Shown: positions 30,060-41,250 of the stretch, piece after piece | Layout: the number at the start of each line of letters is the position of its first letter | Position numbering within the stretch: the stretch's first letter is position 1 | Origin: Montifringilla adamsi | Lineage: Eukaryota; Chordata; Aves; Passeriformes; Passeridae | Reading direction: 5' to 3' | NCBI GenBank assembly: GCA_017590115.1 | Contig: JAGGNK010007559.1 | Coordinates: 880,076 to 944,075, forward strand | DNA: 64,000 bases | The notes under the pieces: model-generated | Seen by the model: only the letters and a program-made list of their open reading frames with translations | The model's database searches: none | Told to the model about the DNA's origin: nothing | Program-made: the position numbers and the translations under genes

Positions 30060-32290
30060 CGGCGCCGGCCCCGAGCGGCCCCAGGGCGGGGCTCCTGTAC
30101 ATAGAGAAATCATCGACTTGAATGTTTCGTGTTGGCTGCTGCTGCACCCCATAACTTGAACATTTGTTCTTCTGACTTAGCTACTGATGGGTTTGACAAG
30201 GGGAAGAGACAATCTCCTGGTTTTGTTTTGTTTTCCAGCTATATCCTCTCAAAGCTACAGAAAAGAAACATTTATTTTTGTTTCCAGTGGTTGGCTTCTC
30301 TGTCAGAAACACGGCTCCTGAGCTTGGAAGGACTTGGATGAGGCAACGCCCTTGAGAAGGGTCTTGTTTTAGTCTTTGTTCCTTGTTTTGCTGCAGTGTG
30401 GGTTCTTCAAGGACTGTCAGGACTCACCTCCAGCTCCACAGGACCCTCCAGCTGCTGCCAACCCTGTGCCAAACCCAATTCCTGGGCCAGGGCAGCCACC
30501 CCAGCATGGGATGTAGCTGCCAGGGAGGCAGGGCAGCATGAACCTCCTCTTCCCTGCCTGCAGCCTGCTCTCCACTGGAAGCAAGGACAGATGGGGACCT
30601 GGGCAGGCAGGGATCCTGCAGGAAGGGGCTCAGGGAGATGACAAGAGCAGGGCAGGACGTCCCACACTGTAAAGCGGCATGTGAGGAAGATGAGGGAGGA
30701 AAGGGAATGAAGATCTCCAACATCTCCACGAGCCTGGAGCACATCACTGGTGTCACCACGTTCCACCCAAGCCCGTGGGGAGCTGGGGGCACCTCAGGCA
30801 CTGCCCCTCCTGCTGCCACTGTCCCTGTGCCACCGGGAGCTGCAGAGCCACCGAGCTCTGCCCAGGGCCCACCCTGGGCTCCCTGTGCTCCCCACGGCTG
30901 CTGGGCACCCAGAAGAGGCCAGGACTTGGGCACCTGGAGCTGCACACCACGGCTGGGGCTCACCCGCCCCTGGGGAAGCAGGCAGGGAAGCACCTGGGCA
31001 CGGGGAACGGCTGAGGAGGAGGAGGAGGAGGAAGGCAGCTCTGAGCAAAGCGCCTTCGTCCCAGCTGTCCAGCAAGGCCTGCTCCATCTCTGTACCTGCC
31101 TCGTGTGAATAATGAATGTTTTGTCCCCTGGGGTCCCTTCTGGGGCTGCAGATGGGTGTGGGAAAGGAGAGCACAGCCAAGGGACAGGTTTCCTTCCAGA
31201 GGGGCAGAACTCACTGCAGGAATTCCCAGTGTTCCCCCAGCAGTGCCACGGGATCTGCAGGCTCCACAAAGTGAGGGAAGGGCTGAGAACCTTCTGTCAG
31301 TGAACTGAGGGGATGCAGTGAGGGAAGGGCTCAGAACCCCTCTGAACTGCCAGCTGTGCTGAGGGATGCAGTGAGGGAAGGGCTCAGAACCCCTCTGAAC
31401 TGCCAGCTGTGCTGAGGGATGCAGTGAGGGAAGGCTCAGAACATTCTGCCAGCTGTGCAGGGGGATGCAGTGAGAGAAGGCTGAGAACCCCTCTGTGAGC
31501 AAACTGAGGGGATGCAGTGAGGGAAGGGCTCAGAACTTTCTGCCAGCTGTGCAGGGGGATGCAGTGAGGGAAGGCTCAGAACCCCTGTGTCCTGTGCTGG
31601 TGGAACACAGTGAGGGAAGGCTCAGAGCCCCTGTGTCCTGTGCTGCCCCTGGCTGCACCTCTGCCCCATGCCCACCGTGCTGCTGCTGGCCCTGGCACCG
31701 TGTCCCTGTGTGCTGAGGCCACCCCGAGGTGCCACAGGCTCAGGGACTGTGCCTTGGAGAGGTCCCCAAGCACCGGTGCCCTGAGCACTGTCCCCATCAG
31801 GGATCACATCCCAGGATAATGAATCAAAGGCTTTAAACTTCAAAAAAACTACCTAAAAACCCACTTGTAAGTTACCCAAAGTTAATTATGGTCTAACAGA
31901 GCTGTGCCTCTTCCCGGGCTGCCCGCGGGGGTGGAAGCAGAGTTTGGGATCTCACGTAACCCCTTAACATTCACAGCTTCAAAAACAATAGATTTTTAAC
32001 TGCTATCAGTGTATTTGTGAAAGGAACAGGACATTCCTGGCGTGGTGGGAGCTGCTGCTCCTGCCTGGCTCTGGTGCAGCCCCATGTCCAAAAGGGTGAG
32101 GATTTTAAGGAATTTGGGCTGTTGGGCTTTTACCTGAGCGTGTGTGGGCTGTGCTTCCACAGGTCTGCTGCAGAGATTCAATCATGGGATCACAGAGTTT
32201 AACCAGGGATCTGGAGAGCGTCCTACCTTAAAAGTTCACTTATCTCTATTTATTTTACAAAAATAAAGTTTAAAATAAAATATATATAAA
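30060..32290 (+). other. RPTOR: RPTOR 3'UTR (inferred extent)
   Basis: No exon or coding signal follows the stop until a poly(A)-signal cluster at 32262-32359, so the 3'UTR is about 2.2 kb, similar to what I recall for human RPTOR. It contains a degenerate 44-55-bp tandem array (31262-31640), then an AT-richer end. Shorter UTR forms cannot be excluded. Confidence 0.7.
31262..31640 (+). repeat. Degenerate 44-55-bp minisatellite in RPTOR 3'UTR
   Basis: About eight units share a core GATGCAGTGAGGGAAGG followed by CTCAGAAC. The core GTGAGGGAAGG recurs near 31271, 31318, 31373, 31425, 31517, 31566 and 31610, with one diverged copy near 31469. Unit length varies by small internal gains and losses. 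Confidence 0.85.
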
Positions 32291-32359
32291 AACCCCCACA
32301 CGATTGTAATGTGAGAGTAAAAACGATTACAGACAAATAAATGGTTAATAAAAAATAAA
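32262..32359 (+). promoter_or_regulatory. RPTOR: Cluster of poly(A) signals ending RPTOR
   Basis: AATAAA occurs at 32262-32267, 32274-32279, 32347-32352 and 32354-32359, in an AT-rich stretch that ends the transcript before the CHMP6 upstream repeats. The exact cleavage site cannot be read from sequence. Confidence 0.7.
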
Positions 32360-32550
32360 TGCAGAAACACTTTGTGGTGTGAGGATCCTTCTGTGGGGCC
32401 GGGGGAGGCTGTGGCCCAGGAGAGAGCCAGGAGGGATTTGGGGTGCAGGGCTCAGGTCTGGCCGGTCCCAGGGGGTGTTGGTGACAGATGTGTGTCCCAG
32501 CTGGGTGGAGCAGCAGGAATGCCAATGCCAGGGTGCAAATGCAGCTCTCT

Positions 32551-32990
32551 GTATCATCCCTATTTCCTATATTATCTACATTCCCCATATTATTATCCCT
32601 GTTCCCAATATTATTGTCCTCATTCCCAGTTATTTCCATTCCCTAAATTATTATCCCCATTCCCTATGTTACAATCCCCATTCCTGGTTATTCCTATTCC
32701 CTGTGTTATCCCCATTCCCTATATTATATTCCCTATATTATTATTCTCATTCCCGATATTATTATCCCCATGCCCTATTTTATCCCCATTCCTGATATTT
32801 TTATCCCCCTTCCCAATATTATTATACTCATTCCCAATATTATTTTCCCGATATTCCCGATATTATTATCCCCATTCCCGATATTATTATACTCATTCCT
32901 GATATCATTATCCCCATTCCCGATATTTTATCCCCATTCCCGATACCATTGCCCCCATTCCCGATATTTTATCCCCATTCCCGATACGCC
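32551..32990 (+). repeat. Pyrimidine-rich minisatellite upstream of CHMP6
   Basis: About 440 bp of degenerate 15-24-bp units of the type TATTATCCCCATTCCC/CGATAT. The 3' units are more uniform (ATTCCCGATATTATTATCCC type) than the 5' ones. It ends against the CpG-rich CHMP6 promoter and has strong strand asymmetry (C/T on the + strand). Confidence 0.9.
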
Positions 32991-33340
32991 GCGCTCACTG
33001 CGCGTTGTGCGGGGCCGGGCCCCTCGCGGCCGCCGTCGGGGGCGGGCCGGGCCGGGCCGGGCCGGGCAGGATCGGCCATGGGGAACCTCTTCGGGCGGAA
33101 ACGGCGGAGCCGCGTCACGGAGCAGGACCGGGCCGTGCTGGTGAGCGGGGGGAGCGGGACGGACCGGGCTGGTGAGCGGGATGGTGTGCCGGGGGAGCGG
33201 GACGGACCGGGCTGGTGAGCGGGGGGAGCGGGATGGAGCGGGCCGGGCCGTGCCGGGCTGCTGAGCGGGGATGGAGCGGCCCGGCTGGGGCTGAGCGAAC
33301 CCCGCTGCTGTCGCTGACACGGCGGGGACACACCGGGCCG
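32985..33340 (+). promoter_or_regulatory. CHMP6: CpG island / promoter of CHMP6
   Basis: CpG dinucleotides rise abruptly at about 32988 (CGCCGCGCTCACTGCGCG) and stay dense through exon 1 and the start of intron 1. A GGGCC repeat runs 33041-33067. No TATA box is visible. The start codon lies about 90 bp inside the island, so the 5'UTR is probably short. Confidence 0.8.
33078..33140 (+). CDS. CHMP6: CHMP6 exon 1
   Basis: It encodes MGNLFGRKRRSRVTEQDRAV and L, ending in phase 0 before GTGAGC at 33141. Gly2 is the myristoyl acceptor in the human protein, and the following basic residues aid membrane binding. Confidence 0.97.
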
Positions 33341-36300
33341 GGGAGCGGCGCTGCTTGAGGGGCGCTGGAGCTGTCAGGGCTGAGCTGTGACCACTGTCCA
33401 TCCCTCTGTCCCCCTGTCCATCCCTCTATCCCCCTGTCCGTCTCTCTGTCCCCTTGTTCATGCCTCTGTCCGTCCCTCTGTCCCCCTGTCCGTCCCTGTG
33501 TCCGTGTGTCCCGCAGCAACTGAAGCAGCAGCGGGACAAGCTCCGGCAGTACCAGAAGCGGCTGAGCCTGGGGCTGGAGCGGGAGCGGGCGCTGGCCCGG
33601 CAGCTGCTGCGGGACGGCAAGAAAGAGTGAGGGACAGGGGTCACCCGGGGCCAGGGGGACAGTGCCACCGCCAGGGTGGCATCGGCAGGGAAACACCGCT
33701 GTGGGAATCGGGATCACGGAAGGGTTTGCGTTGGGAGGGACCCTAAAGCCCATCCAGTGCCACCCCTGCCATGGCAGGGACACCTTCCACTGTCCCAGGC
33801 TGCTCCAAGCCCCAGTGTCCAACCTGGCCTTGGGCACTGCCAGGGATCCAGGGGCAGCCACAGCTGCTCTGGGCACCCTGTGCCAGGGCCTGCCCACCTT
33901 GCCAGGGCAGGATTTATTCCCAGTACCCAGTTTGCTCATCCTTGCTGCTCGCAGGAGCAGGTCCAGGCTGCCAGTTGAGCTGCACACAAGCTGTCCCCTT
34001 TTAGCAGAACACAGAACAAGCATGGCTGTGGGGGGCTCCTTTAGGCTTCAGTTGTCTCACCCCTGCTGCGTGTCCCTCCCTCTGTGTCCCTCAGGAAAGC
34101 CATGCTCCTGCTGAAGAAGAAACGGTACCAGGAGCAGCTGCTGGATAAAACAGAGAACCAGATCAGCAACCTGGAGAGGATGGTGAGCCAGGCTGGGGTG
34201 TTCTGGGGTGGGGCTCCCCTGGGATTCCACTGCAATCCAGCTGGCAGGTCCTGGCAGGTGTTCAGCCTCTGTCCAAGGGCAAATATCTCCAAAACTGTGT
34301 GTGAGCCACGATTTTCCCTGGAGACACGGAGTGGTGTGTTTGGAACCTGCAGGTCCCCTGCTAAATGTGTGGTTTTGGAAATTGCTGAAGCGTTACTCAC
34401 AGGGGGATGGCTGCACTGGGGCCTTCCTGGCTCGTGCCAGCCCTGTCATTCAGAGCTGGATGTGTTTGGGTTTGGGGAGGTCTCTGCTGGGACTGGCAGC
34501 TGGAAAATCCGGTGAAATCACCTCATGGGCTGTTGGACCTGCTGGTGCAGCTGCCTGTGCTGAGCTTTTTGTGTGGATGTTTCCTGCTGCTGGTGCCACT
34601 GACAGGACTGAAAGGGCTCCACTGATTCCTCCTTGCAGCTTCTCTGGTGGTCCTGGCAGCCTGTGTGTGCCTCAGAATGCCAACCATGGAATCATTTAGG
34701 TGGGAAGAGCCCTCTGAGCCCAGTCACTCCCCAGCACTGCCAGGGTCACCACTGTCCCCAGCTGCCACATGCCCATTTCTGTTAAATCCCTGCAGGGTTC
34801 ACAGGGCAGCCTGTGCCAATGCCTGCCCAGGGTGTGACAGGCTGTTCCCTTTCCCCTTCCCACTGCAGGTCCAGGACATTGAATTCACCCAGATTGAAAT
34901 GAAGGTCATCGAGGGCCTGAAAATAGGCAACGAGTGTCTGAACAAAATGCACCAGGTACCTGTGGCTGGGGCACTTCAGAGGGGCCTGGCTGGAGCTGCC
35001 TCCCTGCAGACCCCTCCCACAGCTGGATTTTGGCTCTGCCCTGCAGGTTATGTCCATAGAAGAAGTGGAAAGGATAATAGGAGAGACCCAGGATGCTGTG
35101 GAGTACCAGAGGGTGCGTGCATCAGGGGCTGGGAGCAGCCTCTGCACAGAGCTGCTGGGGTGGGCACTGCATCCAAGGGCCAGCAGGCTGGGGTGTGATG
35201 TCCTTCCCTCTCCCCCACAGCAAATAGACGAGCTCCTGGCTGGCAGCCTGACTGAGGAGGATGAAGATGCCATTCTAGAAGAATTAAATGCTATTACTCA
35301 GGTGGGGTTGATGTGCTTGTGGTTAAAATCCACATTTTCAGGAAGCTATTTTTAACAGCAGTTCAAGTGCCTTTTTGCTACTCTCAGAGCTCAGTCTGGG
35401 GGGAAATGTGGGACATTGCCACCCCCCCAGTGCTTGCCCACAGCTCTGCTCTGTGACACGTGTGACATGTGTGACACATTGTCTGTAATGTCCTCGCAGG
35501 AACAGTTGGAGCTTCCAGAAGTTCCTTCAGAGCCACTCCCAGAGAAGATCCCAGGTATGTTCTCCTTGCACAGCTTTGGCTTCTGGTGCTCCTGTCCCCT
35601 GCAGTGCTCTGACACCTTCTCCCCATGGAAGTGTCTTGGGAAATGAGAGGGGAAGCAGCTCCTGGGGGGGGGACAGGCCCAGCTGAGCCCTCGCTCCGGG
35701 AGCACCCCAGGCTCCGCTCGCTGTTCCATCAGCATCTGGTCATTGCCTTGGGGAGCTCCTGTGTGACACCTGCTGTTCTTGTCACGTCCTGTACCTGCTC
35801 CCCTGAGACACCTCATTCATCAGGAGGCTCCATGAGGAATTCCTTCCTTGCCTGAGCCAGGCAAGGCTTCCTCCCACAGCCCCGGGCCAGTCCTGTCATA
35901 CAGCACAGGGTATTTTGTGGATGTTGGATTCACCCTGCACAACACTGGATTTCCCTGAGGCTTGGGATGACTTGGAGCTCTTCCCACCTCACTTCCCAGT
36001 GGTTTGGAAGCAGTCCCACAGTTCCAGAATTGTCAGAGCACGCAGCTGGTGGTCCCTGAGTGTCCCTGAGTGATCTGAAGCCTCATTGGATGGATTGTGT
36101 GGGAATGAAGCTGGGAAGTGGGACAGCTCACTAAGAAAGTCACCAAACAGGCTCTAGTGGCCCTGCCTGGCAGGGAAGGAGCCCACTGGGATCCATCAGG
36201 TGTCTGTGCTGAGGAGCTGAAAACTCAGACTGCTGAAGACTCTTCTCCTGGGACAGCAGAGCTGGACCTCCCTGCTTGTGCAAAGAGGAGCTGGAAGAAG

Positions 36301-36453
36301 CCATTTCCCTCTGTGGAATCTGCCCAGGAGCAATCTGGGGTGTGGGGAATGGGGCTGGTTTCCTTGGAGCTTGTTTACTCCTAAACAGGGCTCAGATGTC
36401 AGCACTGAGGCCAAACAAAACACGGCCCAGGGGTGAAGGCAGAGCTGGCCCTG

Positions 36454-36487
<34 letters not shown>

Positions 36488-36769
36488 CCCTGCCCAGGAT
36501 CTGTCCCTGGGCTGGGCATGTTCTGAAAGTCTGTAATCCTTCAGTGCTGTGAGAAAAGGGGGCATTTCCACATGGGAATGCGGGATTATTTCTAACCAAT
36601 TTGTCTTAGTTCAGGTGCTGTGCAGAGTGGACTCTGAGCCCTGGATCCTCCTCAGGAGATGGCTGCAGGATATTTGCATTCCCTGTTTCTGTAACAAGTT
36701 TCTTTTCCTTCCACAGAAGTGTCACCCATCAAGAACAGGCCAAAGCCAGAGCTGGTGGCAGCATCTTAA
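33078..36769 (+). CDS. CHMP6: CHMP6 (ESCRT-III subunit, Vps20), complete
   Basis: CHMP6 links ESCRT-II (VPS25) to ESCRT-III assembly on endosomal membranes, for multivesicular-body sorting and other membrane scission. Exons: 33078-33140, 33517-33626, 34095-34182, 34869-34955, 35047-35112, 35221-35301, 35500-35554 and 36717-36769. They sum to 603 nt, or 200 residues plus TAA; human has 201. The start ATG has G at -3 and G at +4 and gives MGNLFGRK, with the Gly2 N-myristoylation site. The N-terminal half is a basic helical hairpin (RVTEQDRAV, KQQRDKLRQYQKR, LLLKKKRYQEQLLDKTENQ). The C-terminal half is acidic (EEDEDAILEELNAI) and carries a MIM2-type VPS4-binding motif, LPEVPSEPLPEKIPE. It ends PELVAAS as in human. 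All junctions are GT-AG and in phase. Confidence 0.97.
33397..33510 (+). repeat. C/T-rich repeat forming the CHMP6 exon 2 pyrimidine tract
   Basis: Units of CCATCCCTCTGTCCCCCTGT type repeat about six times immediately upstream of the acceptor at 33516. Confidence 0.9.
33517..33626 (+). CDS. CHMP6: CHMP6 exon 2
   Basis: The acceptor CCCGCAG ends 33516; the donor is GTGAGG at 33627. It encodes QLKQQRDKLRQYQKRLSLGL, then ERERALARQLLRDGKK, helix 1 of the ESCRT-III core. The polypyrimidine tract before it is a C/T-rich tandem repeat (about 33397-33510). Confidence 0.97.
33706..33935 (-). mobile_element. CR1 LINE fragment
   Basis: TCACGGAAGGGTTTGCGTTG, CCTGCCATGGCAGGGACACC and GCACCCTGTGCCAGGGCCTG mark a minus-strand CR1 in CHMP6 intron 2. 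Confidence 0.85.
34095..34182 (+). CDS. CHMP6: CHMP6 exon 3
   Basis: The acceptor CCCTCAG ends 34094; the donor is GTGAGC at 34183. It completes Glu, then KAMLLLKKKRYQEQLLDKTE and NQISNLERM. Phase 0 at the end. Confidence 0.97.
34677..34850 (-). mobile_element. CR1 LINE fragment
   Basis: ATGGAATCATTTAGGTGGGA, AGAGCCCTCTGAGCCCAGTC and CAGCCTGTGCCAATGCCTGC resemble the CR1 subfamily at 4118. It ends just before the CHMP6 exon 4 acceptor. Confidence 0.75.
34869..34955 (+). CDS. CHMP6: CHMP6 exon 4
   Basis: The acceptor ACTGCAG ends 34868; the donor is GTACCT at 34956. It encodes VQDIEFTQIEMKVIEGLKIG, then NECLNKMHQ (29 codons). A CR1 fragment ends just upstream. Confidence 0.97.
35047..35112 (+). 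CDS. CHMP6: CHMP6 exon 5
   Basis: The acceptor CCTGCAG ends 35046; the donor is GTGCGT at 35113. It encodes VMSIEEVERIIGETQDAVEY then QR. The intron before it is only 91 bp. Confidence 0.97.
35221..35301 (+). CDS. CHMP6: CHMP6 exon 6
   Basis: The acceptor CCCCCACAG ends 35220; the donor is GTGGGG at 35302. It encodes QIDELLAGSLTEEDEDAILE then ELNAITQ, the acidic regulatory helix. Confidence 0.97.
35500..35554 (+). CDS. CHMP6: CHMP6 exon 7 (MIM2 motif)
   Basis: The acceptor CCTCGCAG ends 35499; the donor is GTATGT at 35555. It encodes EQLELPEVPSEPLPEKIP, the proline-rich MIT-interacting motif that recruits the VPS4 ATPase in the human protein. Confidence 0.97.
36452..36495 (+). repeat. CTGCTC hexamer repeat
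   Basis: Seven imperfect units in the last CHMP6 intron. Confidence 0.9.
36717..36769 (+). CDS. CHMP6: CHMP6 exon 8 with stop
   Basis: The acceptor CTTCCACAG ends 36716. After completing Glu it encodes VSPIKNRPKPELVAAS and TAA (36767-36769). The segment before PELVAAS is diverged from human and one residue shorter overall. Confidence 0.96.
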
Positions 36770-37035
36770 CTCCCAGTGCTGGGGATTCCCCCACCAAACT
36801 TTCACCCAGGACAGTTTGCCCTCCCAGTGTGTGCTGGGAGCAGGCAATGCCTTGGCAGCATCCCAGCTGTGCTGGGTGGATTGTGGAGCAGGATTCCCTG
36901 CACAGGGTGGGGAACCTCAGCTGATTATCGCTCTTGTATCAAGATTATTTTCTAGTGCTTTCTTTTTTTGTAACTTAAATTCCAGACTCACTCAGCTGCG
37001 CTGTCTCGGGATTAAACAGCAACTCTAAATCATCC
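36770..37035 (+). other. CHMP6: CHMP6 3'UTR with ATTAAA poly(A) signal
   Basis: ATTAAA at 37011-37016 follows a T-rich stretch, giving a minimal 3'UTR of about 260 nt. A longer form could run to the tandem AATAAA at 38912-38933. Confidence 0.6.
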
Positions 37036-38911
37036 AAAGCCAAATTTTTCTCTGTAGGTTTGATTCTGGTGGTCAGTCTGCCTTTGCTCTGGCCAAATCC
37101 CTGGAAATCCCATGCTCAGAGTGAGCGTGTTTGTGCTGGGCATGGGCTGGGTGAGCACCAGCCCTGCGGAGCGCTCTGGGGTCCGTGTCCCTCTGTCCCT
37201 TCTCTCTCCTGGGTCCATCTGTGCAGGGCTGGCCGTGTCCCTGTCCTGCTGTACTGGCTCATGCAGAACCAGCCCCAGGGGGTTTGGTTTGGGCCAGGCT
37301 CAGCCTGGCTGCTCAGCCCTGCTCCTGCTGCAGCAGCTCTGAGCTGCTCTGAGCCGAGGAGCCGTGCAGGGTTCAGCCCTGGGCACGGTTCAGCCCTGGC
37401 CCCGGAGCCCTGCAGAGCTGGGCAGCCCTGGGCTGGCAGAAATCTCCTGCCATGCCAACATGGAGCTCCTGGCAGTGTCAGGAGCCAGGATTCCTCCCTC
37501 GTGGGCTCTGCTGCAGCGTCGGAGTCCAGCTTTGCCTGGGATGGATCCCACGGACTCTGCTCCAGTGCTCCTGTCGGACGTTTCCTCGGGGACTCAGACA
37601 CGTTTCCTTGTGCTGCTCTGGACACGGGGCCTGAAGCTCCAGAAATCACCACTCCAAAGTGCTCTGGGAGCAGATGCAGGGAGCCCCACGCCCTCTGAGG
37701 ACTCACTGGGATGCTGAAGGCCCTGGAACGCTGCTGGCAGCCAGGTAGTTCCAGATTTGGCTGCTCTTGGAACAAGCTCACCTGCCAGCTTGCAGATGCT
37801 CTTCAGGACACTGCCGATCTTTATTTATTATGTTCTTGAAGCCACAACCCTTAATCTGAATTTCTGTGACAGCAGAAGGACCAGAGGGTCCCTGGAGACT
37901 TTGTAAGGTTGTTGTTGGGCTTGTGGGATCTGGTGCTAGACAAAAAGTGATCCCAGGGACTGGGCCAGCAGCAGCTCTGGGTGGAGTCGTGCTCTCCATG
38001 TCCTCTCTGTTGTGTTCCAAAGACTGACCAGGGCATCCTTGTCTTCCTCGTGTGTCCCCAAGGCAGTGAGTGCCTTGGAGCCACCCCATTTCCACTCCCT
38101 CTGCTGTGTCCTCACTAATGTTCCCTACCAACCCCACAGTCCCTGCCCTGTGTTTGACACCAGCACGGTGCTGGCAGAGCAGCTGCTGCCTCTGGAGCTG
38201 GCCAGGGCATTGGATGGTCCCAGGGCCGTGTCTCTGGTCACCCCAGCTGCTGTGGGGACAGCCAGCTCCTGCTCCCAGCCCTCCCAGGACAGGGTCCTGC
38301 TCTGCTCCCGGTGGTTCATTCTGTCTGCTCAGTGCCGGCTGTGCTGCAACGCAGCCCATTCCCACCAGAGAGAGCCTTGGCTTCACCAGTGCCGTGCTGG
38401 CAGGAGCGTTCCTTTTCCTTCAGGGCTCCTTCAGCCCGGTGCCAGCGGGTGCTGGGCTGTTTAACGTGGCCCTGGTTCATCTGCGGGGCACTCCCAGGAA
38501 AGGATCTGTCCTGGGAGTGCAGCTTCCACTGCTGGTGCTTTGGGAACACCCTGTTCCCTGGGATTGGCATGGCCACGGGAGAGGCCAGAGGAGGGTGTGC
38601 TGCAGTCCCTCTGCTCTCTTGGCAGCAGGAGAGATGAGCCAGCCCTCCCCAGGGACTCTGCCAGGGCCGGGCTGGGTCCTGGTGGCTGCACTCCTCGTGG
38701 GTGTGGAGAGGGAGCAGGGCTGGTGCTGAAGGGGTTAATGCAGCTCCTTCCATTCCTTACCACAGTGGAGGGGCCATTTACTGATCCAGCAGGAAAGTTT
38801 GGAGCAGATTGGCTGCAGCTTCCTCTGCTGATCCCTGCCCCAGCAGCTCCTGCCGGGTCTCCGCGGGAGGAAGGGCTGGGGGCAGGCTGTGACCTCTGTC
38901 TGTGCTGTGAC

Positions 38912-38933
38912 AATAAACTGCTGTGACAATAAA
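38912..38933 (+). promoter_or_regulatory. Two tandem AATAAA poly(A) signals
   Basis: AATAAA at 38912-38917 and 38928-38933 lie in a duplicated CTGTGACAATAAACTG unit 16 bp apart in GC-rich DNA. They could end a long CHMP6 3'UTR or a non-coding RNA. A chance duplication is also possible. Confidence 0.4.
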
Positions 38934-40816
38934 CTGGCTCCAGTGGCTCCACCGACTCCTCTTCCAGCCTCGTGTTTGCACAGGGAGTGTTTTGGATGAG
39001 CAGGAGTTGCCTCCCTCCTCCCTGCCCTCCTTGCTCCTGGGAGAGATGTGGGCAGGAAATTTCAGAGCAGGCTCCATGTGTGACACAAACAGCCCTGGAT
39101 GGCCCCGGGAGGTGACAGTGCTGGGACAGTCCTGGCACGGCCCTGGTGTGGCTGGGGTTTTTGAGAGCCTCTGCCACTGCCCTCCCCTCCTTGGCTTTAC
39201 AGAAAGGCCAAATCAGGGGATTTGTAAGAATTACTCTGGAATTGTCAAACTGATTCACGGGCACTCCGTGCCCAGACTCAGGGCTCACGTGGACGTGTGG
39301 CTCCCTCCTGAGGGACCTCACTGTCCCGTCCCATTTCACTTCCCTCTGTAGGACTTGGTGTTTCCATCGCTGTGGAGTTGTCCAGCCACCACCGAGCCCC
39401 TGTGTGTGACTGTCCCCTGTTTGCCAAGGACACGGGGGCTGGGGATGCCCCGCGCTCCACCCCGTGCAGGGGAGGCCCAGCTGGGGTGTTCCTGAGCCTC
39501 TGGCTGTGCTTGGGCAGCAGCTGCTCCCTTGTTACTCTGCATTTTCGTCTCTCCTGCTGCTGGGAGCAGCGGGATGTCCCCAGACCCCCCTGCCTGTGCC
39601 AGTCGGACCCTCGGGGCGGCTCAGCCCCCCCGGCCCGTCCCGCCGGGCCCTGGGAAAGCAGCTGTGCCGAGTTTGGAGTGTTTAATTAGCACTCGCCGTG
39701 CCCCTCAGCTGTGGCAGCGGGGTGGGAGCCAGCTCCCGCCGGGAGGGCTGCACACAGAGCTCCTCCAGCTGTGTTTGAGTTGGCCAGATGTTGAGCGAGA
39801 GGAGCGTGGAGCAGCGCTGCTCGTTGTTCATTGAACCCTGGAGACAGGAACAAACCTCAGCTCCTGCCTCGGCTGCCCCCAGAGCCCTCCCGGGATCCCC
39901 CAGCCCTGGCATGGCCCTGGCATGGCTTGGCCCCTCTGGAGAGGTTCTGGCACTGGGCAATGCCCAGGGCAAACCTGGGGGCAGGCACAGCACGCAGCAC
40001 GTGTGACAGTGACAGGGGCTGCAGCATTCCAGGAGCACTCACTCCTCCTGGATCTCGGTGCTGTTCCCAGCAGCTGGTGTGGCTCTGTGGGATTCCCATG
40101 CAGGGGAAGGGGGAAACAAGCTCTGCTGGGAGAGCCTTTATCCCCCACCCCGAGCAAGGTCTGAGACAGGAGCAGGAATTCCAGCCAGCGTTATGCAAGC
40201 AGCAGTGCCTTTAAATAGACTCCCATTCCCTGTTGTCCAGGAGGCAGCTGGGCACCAGCACCGCTCCCTGGGGCCTGCTGGGCCCTCCCCAGCCACCCCC
40301 GCCCCTCCGTGTGCCCGCAGCTGACACCAGGCTGGTTTGGGGCAAAGGCCGGGAGCTGCCTCCTCAGCAGCCTCTTCCCGGGCCTTTGAGGGAATTGTGT
40401 AACGGGAGGCGGTGGCAGAGCCCTGGCAGTTTCCATGCCAACACAGCTGGATGGCGCTGCCGGGGAGGGGGCTGTCAGCCCACCCCAGAACAGCTGCACA
40501 GCCCCAGAACAGCTGCTCCCCGACACGGCTGCACCCCGACACGGCTGCACCCCGACACGCTGTCGTGCTGTTTCCTGGAGCACCCATGGAAAAACAAAAC
40601 AGAGCCGGGAACCCCGGAGGTGTCTGATCTGTGGCCTCTCATCTGGCTCCTGCTGCTTTTTGGCACGAGGGGCTCAGAGGCCCTGGGGGCTTTCCCTGTC
40701 CCCCCTGAGCAGCCCTCAGTTCCCCGCCCAGGGGAATGAGCTCACAATGTCCCTTGTCCCCCACCCTCCCTGGCAAACCCTGACTCAGAACCAAGCACAG
40801 TTTGGTGGGTCTTTCA

Positions 40817-40852
40817 TCTTCCTCCTCCTCCTCCTCCTCCTCCTCTTCATTA
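40817..40852 (+). repeat. TCC trinucleotide repeat
   Basis: About ten TCC units flanked by TTC variants. Confidence 0.95.
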
Positions 40853-41250
40853 TCCACTCCCTGAGCTTGCCCTGCCCTGTGTGGGGTTCCAGGGGTTCAG
40901 GGGCACTGCCAGGGTGCTGCATTCTGCCCCCAAACCCTGCAGTGCCACCCCGGTCCCAGCTGCCCGCTCGGACATGCTGGGAGCCAGCCCCGGCTCCCTC
41001 CCTTTCCCTCTTCCGTATTTCCAGTGCCCTGGTGTCACGCTGAGTCACCAGCAGAGCAGAAGAGGCTTTGGCAGGGAACAAGCCCAAGTTTTCATAGTTC
41101 AACTGTGACGAAAAAAAAAAAAAATGATCGTAATTTCCTAATTAGAGCAGGGCTGGGAACAAAGCGGGTCTGTCCGAGCACGGCGCGGCCACGGCCCGGA
41201 ATGTGACCTTTGCTGGCTGCTGGTGCCAGACGGGAGCTGCCGCTGCTTGG

